Shown piece by piece: positions 1 through 3,940 of a stretch of DNA of 9,697 nucleotides (within the stretch, counting starts at the first letter, position 1; every line of letters begins with the position of its first letter). The position numbers and the translations under genes are program-made. The notes beneath the pieces are model-generated. The model was not told where the DNA came from and searched no databases. It worked only from the letters and a program-made list of their open reading frames with translations. This DNA comes from an uncultured Bacteroides sp. GTDB taxonomy: Bacteria > Bacteroidota > Bacteroidia > Bacteroidales > Bacteroidaceae. The DNA lies in assembly GCA_900556845.1 (NCBI GenBank), contig USQO01000078.1:1-9697 (forward strand). The letters run 5' to 3'.

Positions 1-16
1 TATCAAAACCTTTTGT

Positions 17-24
17 TACATTTG
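17..24 (+). promoter_or_regulatory. Bacteroides-type -7 promoter element (TACATTTG)
   Basis: Exact match to TAnnTTTG, the -7 element of the primary Bacteroides sigma factor. The matching -33 TTTG would fall before base 1, so only half of the promoter can be checked. Transcription would start near base 31, at the foot of a short hairpin, and run through the long hairpin towards the gene starting at 345. Confidence 0.5.
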
Positions 25-30
25 CATCAA

Positions 31-62
31 TTCCAGTGAATTATAGAGTTAACAAACTGGAA
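31..62 (+). repeat. Short inverted repeat TTCCAG / CTGGAA
   Basis: Arms 31-36 and 57-62 are perfectly complementary (6 bp) around a 20-nt AT-rich loop. It lies where the 5' end of a transcript from the 17-24 promoter would fall, so it may form the first stem-loop of that RNA. Six base pairs alone could be chance. Confidence 0.4.
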
Positions 63-92
63 GGACATAATTAACGAAAGGTGTTATTGAAA

Positions 93-271
93 TTATCTTC
101 TGTTTCTTAGATTCTCGCAAAATTTAAAAACGGTACGAAGATGATAGCAATAGCACCCACGCTTGATATATACCTACCTTATGTTTGTAAGGTTTCTATA
201 TACCGTTTGGTGTGGGGCTATTGTTTTATCCGTACCAAAAGGCAATGCGAGAAGCCCAAGAAACAGGATAA
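93..271 (+). ncRNA. Long imperfect hairpin; candidate structured RNA or palindromic element
   Basis: The two halves pair along almost their whole length around a 6-nt apical loop (182-187). From base to tip: 93-97 with 267-271; 100-108 with 258-266 (9 bp); 112-119 with 246-253 (8 bp); 132-137 with 231-236; 140-142 with 228-230; 148-154 with 217-223 (7 bp); 156-160 with 212-216; 167-172 with 197-202; 176-181 with 188-193. Small bulges and internal loops separate the helices. This gives roughly 55-60 pairs in arms of about 88 nt. No convincing reading frame lies here. It could be a functional RNA in the leader of the downstream genes, an msd-like arm of a retron-type RNA, or a decayed palindromic element. 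No known RNA family is recognised. Confidence 0.5.
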
Positions 272-344
272 GACAAATATAGCTCCACACCTTATTTATT
301 TATAGCTTATTCAAGGGAGCAGGTAGGCATAATTAACTTTCAAA

Positions 345-689
345 ATGAATGCATTTAAGCTATTAACAATCTCATTATTGGTTACATTGAATATAGGCTT
401 TTATTCTTGCACTTCACAAGATTCTGATTCAATAATTGGTACATGGAAAGAATACAGAGACAACTCTGATGATTATTTACTATCTACATGGAAATTTAAT
501 GAAGATGGGAGTGGATTATTTACAGTACAAGGAATGACTAATACACAGAAAGTTAGTTTTACTTGGGAAAATACAAATTCTTCCACTATCACAATAAACA
601 TGAATGGAGAAACCTCTACCTTAGAACTTAACAATGGATTATTAATTGAAAATAGTGCTTTTGGAAGCGTGGTTTATAAAAAACAATGA
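345..689 (+). CDS. Small putative lipoprotein, lipocalin-like
   Basis: A 114-residue protein with a hydrophobic N-terminus (about residues 4-20) ending in Phe-Tyr-Ser-Cys (Cys22), a loose Bacteroidetes-type lipobox. It is therefore probably a lipid-anchored envelope protein. The mature part begins with an IIGTW motif (residues 30-34), followed by alternating polar and hydrophobic strands (TWKFNEDGSG, SFTWEN). This resembles the small lipocalin-like lipoproteins common in Bacteroidales, whose ligands are mostly unknown. It is the first gene of a tight group, and its stop overlaps the next start as ATGA. The ATG at 345 is the only good start, because the signal sequence begins right there. The coding sequence is AT-rich, unlike the genes to the right of 3600. 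Lipoprotein call fairly confident; fold tentative. Confidence 0.75.
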   Translation: MNAFKLLTISLLVTLNIGFYSCTSQDSDSIIGTWKEYRDNSDDYLLSTWKFNEDGSGLFTVQGMTNTQKVSFTWENTNSSTITINMNGETSTLELNNGLLIENSAFGSVVYKKQ

Positions 690-1048
690 ATATGGGAAAA
701 TCAACATGGATTATTATTGGGCTTATCCTATATTTTATAGGTGGATGGATTGCCAAAGATATTATACTCTCAATGATAGGGATAACAGGAGAAACAACTT
801 TAGGAGAAATAACTTTCTATGAATGTTTAACTTATTCTATCATTGCAGCCATTTTTTCTTTAGTAGCTTCATCATATAGTCCTAACAAAAATGAAGACCC
901 TAAAGGGTTTATTTGGCTTATTGCCATAACAATAGTAACAATATTAATAAAAGAGATACCTTTATCAGTAGGGCTTATTGCATTATACAATATTGTTAAT
1001 ATAGCCGCTATCATTCTATCAGTATCAACAAATAAAAACATTAAATAA
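686..1048 (+). CDS. Small integral membrane protein, unknown function
   Basis: A 120-residue protein with four hydrophobic stretches, roughly residues 7-24, 46-63, 74-91 and 93-114. They are separated by short polar loops, including SYSPNKNEDPKG near residues 63-74. It should be an inner-membrane protein with both ends on the same side. Its start overlaps the lipoprotein stop by 4 bp, which suggests translational coupling; a second ATG two codons in (692) is an alternative. No catalytic motif is seen and no family is recognised. Its place between a lipoprotein and another small membrane protein suggests the group acts together at the envelope, which is inference from gene order only. Confidence 0.7.
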   Translation: MNMGKSTWIIIGLILYFIGGWIAKDIILSMIGITGETTLGEITFYECLTYSIIAAIFSLVASSYSPNKNEDPKGFIWLIAITIVTILIKEIPLSVGLIALYNIVNIAAIILSVSTNKNIK

Positions 1049-1054
1049 TTAATT

Positions 1055-1258
1055 ATGTGGATTTGGATTATTATCATTGCAATTATTATTGGAGCTATTT
1101 GGGGAGCTTCAAGTTCTAAGGATGGAGAAAGAGGTGCTGGCGCTTTTTCTGGTGCACTTATGGGTGGAATGGGATGTGGATATGTTTTATTCCAAATATT
1201 TATATGGGGGGCAGGAATAATAATTGTACTATGGCTATTTAGTAATTTATTTGGATGA
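1055..1258 (+). CDS. Very small glycine-rich membrane protein
   Basis: A 67-residue protein with a hydrophobic segment at the very N-terminus (about residues 2-18), a short charged stretch (SSSKDGERGAG, residues 20-30), and a Gly/Ala-rich second segment (GAFSGALMGGMGCGY) running into a C-terminal hydrophobic helix (about 47-65). Regularly spaced glycines of this kind allow close helix packing and occur in oligomeric or pore-like small membrane proteins, but nothing here proves a pore. It starts 6 nt after the upstream stop, and the next gene starts 3 nt after its own stop, so it is clearly part of the same transcription unit. No family recognised. Confidence 0.65.
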   Translation: MWIWIIIIAIIIGAIWGASSSKDGERGAGAFSGALMGGMGCGYVLFQIFIWGAGIIIVLWLFSNLFG

Positions 1259-1261
1259 TTT

Positions 1262-1657
1262 ATGAAAAAATTAATGACCCTTTTCGCATTATTAATATCT
1301 CTCTGTTCTGTAAGTGCGCAAACTTATAAATATTACACAAATAGTTTCGCTTATAAATATTATGAAAATAATAGATGGTCAGACTGGAGCGATTGGCAAG
1401 ATTCACATATGCTTGTAGTTACTAGTTTAGATAGGAATATCATAAATATATATAGTGAAACAATGCAAGAATATGACATTTATGAATATAACGGAGAAGA
1501 AAATGATAGAGATGGCGGTACATCACTTTTATTTAATTGTGTAAATAAAGATGGACTACGCTGCCAAATTCGACTTAGAGTACAATCTGATGGAAGTAAA
1601 CAACTTTACGTAGATTTCAGTGATTTCATGTGGGTTTACGGATTAGAAGAACGATAA
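1262..1657 (+). CDS. Secreted protein with Trp/Tyr-rich N-terminus, unknown function
   Basis: A 131-residue protein with a classical signal peptide (Lys at positions 2-3, hydrophobic core, likely cleavage after Ser-Ala before Gln20). The mature protein opens with a run rich in Tyr, Trp and Asn (about residues 20-46, including RWSDWSDW), followed by a probably beta-rich part. A single Cys pair (residues about 92 and 100) could form a disulfide after export. The next gene has the same layout (signal peptide, Gln-Thr-Tyr, then an aromatic N[R/G].W..W stretch), so the two may be tandem diverged paralogues. It starts 3 nt after the previous stop. No family recognised; periplasmic or surface location is inferred. 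Confidence 0.7.
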   Translation: MKKLMTLFALLISLCSVSAQTYKYYTNSFAYKYYENNRWSDWSDWQDSHMLVVTSLDRNIINIYSETMQEYDIYEYNGEENDRDGGTSLLFNCVNKDGLRCQIRLRVQSDGSKQLYVDFSDFMWVYGLEER

Positions 1658-1670
1658 ATTTTTACTTTAG

Positions 1671-2174
1671 ATGAAAAGATTTTTATTTATATTGTTTTTA
1701 TTAGTTTGTTTTGGTCCTACTTGGGGACAGACTTATTTTAGTTTTTGTAAACTAATCAATGGTTATTGGGGACAGTGGGAAAATTCTAATCCTTATACAT
1801 ATATGCAAGGAGGATACTTATTACAAGGTACTTATGATGAGTTTATTATATATGAAAAAGGCAAACATCCTTCCCAATATATAATGAAAGTCAAACTATT
1901 TGCAATGAGAATAGAAGAAGACAAAAAAAAGAAAAAGAAAAGAATAAAATCAGGAGAATGGTACCAATATACAGGGAGTGTAGAATATTATACCAAAGAT
2001 GTGCTTGAACGATTTAACGATATAATACAACAATGGCCTTATACTTCAGATACTTCTAACGGCAAGCGACATACTGTTGCTGCAACCATAAAAATACAAC
2101 CATATAAAAAGAAACCAGAAGTTTATAATATATTCTTTGAGAATCTAGGAATAGGAATACAACTAAGTCAATAA
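1671..2174 (+). CDS. Secreted protein with Trp-rich start and lysine tract, unknown function
   Basis: A 167-residue protein with a signal peptide (MKRFLFILFLLVCFGPTWG, likely cleaved before Gln20). The mature start is Gln-Thr-Tyr followed by an aromatic segment with GYWGQWEN (about residues 31-38), matching the layout of the preceding gene product. The middle holds a tract of six lysines (about residues 84-89) encoded by A-rich DNA with an eight-A run at 1923-1930. The C-terminal part (about 120-165) is probably beta-rich. It is the last gene before the terminator at 2192-2242. The A-run could allow polymerase or ribosome slippage, but the reading frame is intact. Function unknown. Confidence 0.7.
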   Translation: MKRFLFILFLLVCFGPTWGQTYFSFCKLINGYWGQWENSNPYTYMQGGYLLQGTYDEFIIYEKGKHPSQYIMKVKLFAMRIEEDKKKKKKRIKSGEWYQYTGSVEYYTKDVLERFNDIIQQWPYTSDTSNGKRHTVAATIKIQPYKKKPEVYNIFFENLGIGIQLSQ

Positions 2175-2191
2175 AACTTCGGAACTAAAAG

Positions 2192-2242
2192 CTTTATCTG
2201 GACAAGCCATAAAACTAATGGAAGTCCAGATAAAGTTGTTTT
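2192..2242 (+). terminator. Strong rho-independent terminator after the five-gene group
   Basis: Perfect 12-bp stem, CTTTATCTGGAC (2192-2203) with GTCCAGATAAAG (2224-2235). The 20-nt loop contains a further 4-bp stem (2207-2210 with 2218-2221). TTGTTTT follows. It begins 17 nt after the stop at 2174, so the five genes from 345 form one unit that ends here. Confidence 0.8.
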
Positions 2243-2266
2243 AAAGCCATTGCAAAATTAGAAAAA

Positions 2267-2557
2267 GTGAAACTACTAAAATACTGTACAGACTGGAAAG
2301 CTATCTATATTATATGGATATTGAGTTTTATCCTTATAAGTAAACCATTACCCTACTATGATGAATATCTACTAAAGCAATATGAGATTTCATGGTGGAT
2401 TATTGGAGCACTTATAACAGGCATGGCTATATATCATATCATCCAAAAGAACTGGATGCAAAGCCTACTTTTGTTGCTTCTGTTCATAGTTCCTAAACTA
2501 TTGGTAATGGTTGGTAATAATGTCAGTTCATTTATTTTTCAATTATTTGGAATATGA
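2267..2557 (+). CDS. Small membrane protein with GTG start, unknown function
   Basis: A 96-residue protein with three hydrophobic segments, roughly residues 13-26, 43-59 and 64-82, and a short loop of acidic and aromatic residues (PYYDEYLLKQYEISWW). The only reasonable start is GTG at 2267. In frame upstream there is no ATG before a TAA at 2231, which sits inside the terminator. The start is only 25 nt from that terminator, so either some read-through feeds the gene or a weak promoter lies in this short gap; TAAAGTTG at 2231-2238 is one mismatch from TAnnTTTG. Its stop overlaps the next start as ATGA. No family recognised. Confidence 0.6.
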   Translation: MKLLKYCTDWKAIYIIWILSFILISKPLPYYDEYLLKQYEISWWIIGALITGMAIYHIIQKNWMQSLLLLLLFIVPKLLVMVGNNVSSFIFQLFGI

Positions 2558-2859
2558 GATTCTTGGAAGATATAAAAATACCTGTTTGTCTATCAATGGG
2601 CATTTGTGCGGTCAGAGCATTTATACATAGTTTGATAACAGAAGAAGAAAGATATAGCCGTTTATACAATTCCATCTTCAAGGAAAGACTGGAATGCATT
2701 AATACCATAGAAAACTGGCTGTTAATAGTTAGCATATTAATACTTATACCATCCCTTGTTTACAACATCAAGAAGAAAAGAGTAAAGAATTACTGTTTGC
2801 TACTCATATTAATAGCTTTAGTGATTCCTTGGATTTCATCTGTTTATTGTTTTAAATGA
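2554..2859 (+). CDS. Small membrane protein, unknown function
   Basis: A 101-residue protein translationally coupled to the gene before it (4-bp ATGA overlap). It has a moderately hydrophobic N-terminal stretch (about residues 9-28), a charged middle (EEERYSRLYNSIFKERLE), and two clear membrane segments (about 55-71 and 81-98) separated by a lysine/arginine-rich loop (NIKKKRVKN). By the positive-inside rule that loop should face the cytoplasm. With its upstream partner it may form a two-protein membrane complex, but this rests only on gene order. It is the last protein gene before the candidate attachment site. No family recognised. Confidence 0.65.
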   Translation: MRFLEDIKIPVCLSMGICAVRAFIHSLITEEERYSRLYNSIFKERLECINTIENWLLIVSILILIPSLVYNIKKKRVKNYCLLLILIALVIPWISSVYCFK

Positions 2860-2862
2860 GAT

Positions 2863-2904
2863 AGCATTTGAGCCTAAAAAACTCTTATGCTGTTTTTCTT
2901 TTAT
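2863..2904 (+). terminator. Probable rho-independent terminator after the two-gene unit
   Basis: AGCATTTGAG (2863-2872) pairs with CTCTTATGCT (2882-2891) except for two central mismatches, with a 9-nt A-rich loop. A GTTTTTCTTTT tract follows from 2892. It begins 3 nt after the stop codon at 2859. Confidence 0.6.
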
Positions 2905-2907
2905 AGA

Positions 2908-2966
2908 GCTACTACATTTTTAGGAAATATCCAGATTATAAGCCCCATGAAATAAAATGTTGTAGC
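2908..2966. repeat. Inverted repeat near the element end
   Basis: Arm 2908-2920 (GCTACTACATTTT) is the reverse complement of arm 2954-2966 (AAAATGTTGTAGC) with one mismatch in 13, around a 33-nt spacer. There is no T-run next to it, so a terminator is unlikely. It may be a binding site for a recombination or regulatory protein, or simply a secondary structure; its role is unknown. Confidence 0.5.
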
Positions 2967-3081
2967 ATATCTAAAATAGGGAAATAAGGAAAAAGTCAAA
3001 CAATTACAGAAGGAAGCAATATAATATAGTTCTAAACCTCTAAATATCTTTATGTTACAATTCATATTATAAGACTGCAAG

Positions 3082-3113
3082 TTTGTTCTTCATTTAAAGA
3101 ATGCCTATCTTTG
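3082..3113 (+). promoter_or_regulatory. Consensus Bacteroides promoter facing the tRNA fragment
   Basis: TTTG at 3082-3085, a 20-nt spacer, then TATCTTTG at 3106-3113, matching both conserved blocks at the usual spacing. Transcription would start near 3120 and run right. No gene follows before the tRNA fragment and its terminator. Confidence 0.65.
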
Positions 3114-3137
3114 TACAAGAGCTACTTGTACACAAGT
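3113..3137. repeat. Overlapping inverted repeats at the promoter start site
   Basis: GTACAAG (3113-3119) pairs with CTTGTAC (3125-3131), and ACTTGT (3124-3129) pairs with ACAAGT (3132-3137). The middle arm is shared, so two mutually exclusive hairpins are possible. The position directly at the predicted start site would suit an operator or a switch in the leader RNA. Confidence 0.45.
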
Positions 3138-3263
3138 AACTTAAAAAGAGATTTTTTACTTCATTACTAACCATTCTTGATTATTGGCTGTAAAAGTCAA
3201 CCAGAAAGTCAACCAAGGAACAAGAAGAAAAGAGATAGCATTGGTTTTCAATGATATACAGAC

Positions 3264-3319
3264 GTTAGAGTACGCGTCTGGGGGGCGTGTGGTCGCTGGT
3301 TCGAATCCAGTCACCCCGA
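3264..3319 (+). pseudogene. 3' fragment of tRNA-Pro(GGG); candidate attachment-site scar (attR)
   Basis: Present are the end of the D-arm (GTTAGAG, 3264-3270), an anticodon arm with loop CTGGGGG (anticodon GGG), the variable region, a T-arm GCTGG/TTCGAAT/CCAGT (3294-3311), the 3' acceptor strand CACCCCG (3312-3318) and discriminator A (3319). The complementary 5' acceptor strand (CGGGGTG) and the first part of the D-arm are absent from the bases upstream, which are unrelated AT-rich DNA. It cannot fold as a complete tRNA. No CCA is encoded. A 3' tRNA part next to accessory DNA and followed by a terminator is the expected mark of site-specific integration. A complete copy of this tRNA should lie left of the window. 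Confidence 0.8.
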
Positions 3320-3325
3320 CTGGTG

Positions 3326-3366
3326 AAAAGCATTAATAATCATCTGATTATCAATGCTTTTTATTT
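3326..3366 (+). terminator. Terminator of the original tRNA-Pro unit
   Basis: AAAAGCATT (3326-3334) pairs with AATGCTTTT (3353-3361). An inner stem, ATAATC (3336-3341) with GATTAT (3346-3351), continues the helix, and TTATTTTT follows. It begins 7 nt after the tRNA 3' end, as expected for a tRNA's native terminator, and would also stop transcripts leaving the element from the promoter at 3082-3113. Confidence 0.75.
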
Positions 3367-3433
3367 TTAGTAACACCATTGTAGACCACTGTTTAATTGG
3401 TAAAATTAAACCTGCAATCAAACCAAAATTCTT

Positions 3434-3541
3434 ATGGAAACTACAATTTCAGAGATTTACTACAAAAGTAAGACCCTAGCAAATGGAGAACTCGGTATAT
3501 TTTCCCCTCCTCAAAAAAATGACGCATGTTCATCATTATAA
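3434..3541 (+). pseudogene. Possible relic of a tyrosine integrase N-terminus
   Basis: A 35-codon frame from ATG 3434 to TAA 3541. Its first 21 residues (METTISEIYYKSKTLANGE and two more) resemble the start of the arm-DNA-binding domain of Bacteroides tyrosine recombinases, which typically begin with a short beta strand followed by YKSK.L.NGE. After that the similarity stops and the frame runs into the terminator of the minus-strand operon. The position, starting 115 nt after a tRNA 3' end and reading away from it, is where integrase genes of tRNA-inserted elements are found. The family match is from memory of the motif, not from a search, and the fragment is short, so it is tentative. If correct, almost all of the gene has been deleted. 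Confidence 0.4.
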
Positions 3542-3581
3542 TGAGAAACATGCATCATTAAAATAACAAACACGCGTCATT
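3513..3581 (-). terminator. Terminator of the barrel/Spy operon, with two competing 5' arms
   Basis: Read on the minus strand, the arm at 3547-3559 (AATGATGCATGTT) pairs with 3518-3530 (AACATGCGTCATT) over 13 positions with one G-U pair. The loop contains a further TCATTATAATGA palindrome, and seven T's follow (3519-3513). A second upstream arm at 3569-3581 (AATGACGCGTGTT) can pair with the same 3' arm, with one A-to-G substitution that becomes a wobble. It lies just after the stop codon at 3601. Confidence 0.75.
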
Positions 3582-3600
3582 TATATGAAAAAGCAAAAAC

Positions 3601-3912
3601 TTACCGTTTGCGCTGCGGACGTTCCTGCTTCATCTTCTCATAAGCAGTCTTCTGCTCATCCGTCAACAACGAAACGATTTTCTTGTCGACCTCTTGCATA
3701 GCTGCTTTACGCTCCTCGCGCGACAAATCTTGCTTCAATGCATCCGTATAAAGTGCTACAATCTGTTTTTCCTGTTCATCTGTCAGATTCAGCTTCTGGT
3801 CCAGTTTTTCCACCATCTGTTCAGGGGTACGTGCATTGCCTCCTCTACGCTGCGCAGCAACATACTGCACACTCCATAAGCCCATCAGGGCTAAAAAAAG
3901 AATCTTTTTCAT
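3601..3912 (-). CDS. Spy/LTxxQ-like small periplasmic protein
   Basis: A 103-residue protein with a signal peptide (residues 1-20, likely cleaved after Val-Ala-Ala before Gln21). The mature chain is short, charged and probably all-helical, with two LTDEQ motifs (residues 43-47 and 83-87). This double LTxxQ pattern is the hallmark of the CpxP/Spy group and of related Bacteroidales periplasmic proteins. Characterised members are chaperones or stress sensors in the periplasm; the function here is inferred from the family. The C-terminus is very basic (ERPQRKR), and no metal-binding Cys or His residues are present. It starts 28 nt after the stop of the outer-membrane barrel gene and shares its transcript and terminator. 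An envelope-quality or accessory role for the barrel protein is plausible. Confidence 0.7.
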   Translation of the reverse strand: MKKILFLALMGLWSVQYVAAQRRGGNARTPEQMVEKLDQKLNLTDEQEKQIVALYTDALKQDLSREERKAAMQEVDKKIVSLLTDEQKTAYEKMKQERPQRKR

Positions 3913-3940
3913 CCGTTCTGTTTTTTATTAAAGTTAAAAG

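Larger units (their letters stand above)
1..344. other. Gene-free leader region
   Basis: No supportable coding sequence is seen before the ATG at 345. The region holds the -7 element (17-24), the short hairpin (31-62), the long hairpin (93-271), and a 10-bp direct repeat CATAATTAAC at 66-75 and 328-337. The pair GCTCC (282-286) and GGAGC (316-320) could form a further weak stem just before the first gene. Confidence 0.6.
2992..3215 (+). repeat. Direct repeats AAAGTCAA(A/C)CA, candidate integrase arm-type sites
   Basis: AAAGTCAACCA occurs twice in tandem at 3193-3203 and 3205-3215 (12-bp period), with a one-mismatch copy AAAGTCAAACA at 2992-3002. Short direct repeats placed tens to hundreds of bases from the crossover are typical of arm-type sites bound by the N-terminal domain of tyrosine integrases. 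The copies lie 49-272 bp from the tRNA fragment. The integrase itself is not in view, so this is inference. Confidence 0.45.
1..3319. mobile_element. Probable right end of an integrated genomic element
   Basis: Inference from layout. The segment is AT-rich and filled with small lipoprotein, secreted and membrane-protein genes of no recognised housekeeping role. It ends at a 3' fragment of a tRNA-Pro gene (3264-3319). To the right lie genes of more ordinary composition (outer-membrane receptor, two-component system, cysK). Elements that use tyrosine integrases often insert into tRNA 3' ends: the intact tRNA is rebuilt at one junction and a 3' fragment is left at the other. With the fragment on the plus strand, the element should lie to its left. 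No integrase, relaxase or transfer gene is visible in this part, and the left end is outside the window, so element type and size are unknown. Confidence 0.55.
2860..3433. other. Gene-free right end of the element and attachment region
   Basis: No coding sequence can be supported here. From left to right it holds a terminator (2863-2904), an inverted repeat (2908-2966), a single AAAGTCAAACA (2992-3002), a consensus promoter (3082-3113) with overlapping inverted repeats (3113-3137), tandem AAAGTCAACCA repeats (3193-3215), the tRNA-Pro fragment (3264-3319) and a terminator (3326-3366). Confidence 0.65.

Noticed and set aside
93..271. Confident retron call for the long hairpin
   Set aside because: No reverse transcriptase gene in the window and no convincing a1/a2 complementarity (only ATTTG 20-24 with CAAAT 274-278, inside the promoter). 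Left as one possibility only.
66..337. CATAATTAAC at 66-75 and 328-337 as a target-site duplication around a small transposon
   Set aside because: The copies do not abut the inverted-repeat ends (93 and 271), and an exact AT-rich 10-mer can recur by chance in such DNA.
1923..1942. Eight-A run as a programmed frameshift site
   Set aside because: The gene is intact in one frame through the run, and no alternative-frame extension, slippery heptamer with downstream structure, or fusion product is apparent.
3113..3137. CRISPR-like repeat cluster
   Set aside because: Only two or three short inverted arms, with no regularly spaced repeats or spacers and no cas genes in the window.
3241..3319. Complete, functional tRNA-Pro
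   Set aside because: No 5' acceptor strand complementary to CACCCCG and no complete D-arm in the upstream bases, so the cloverleaf cannot form.
3182..3354. Open frame running through the AAAGTCAACCA repeats and the tRNA fragment
   Set aside because: No ATG or good alternative start after the upstream stop, and most of the translation is just read-through of tRNA sequence.
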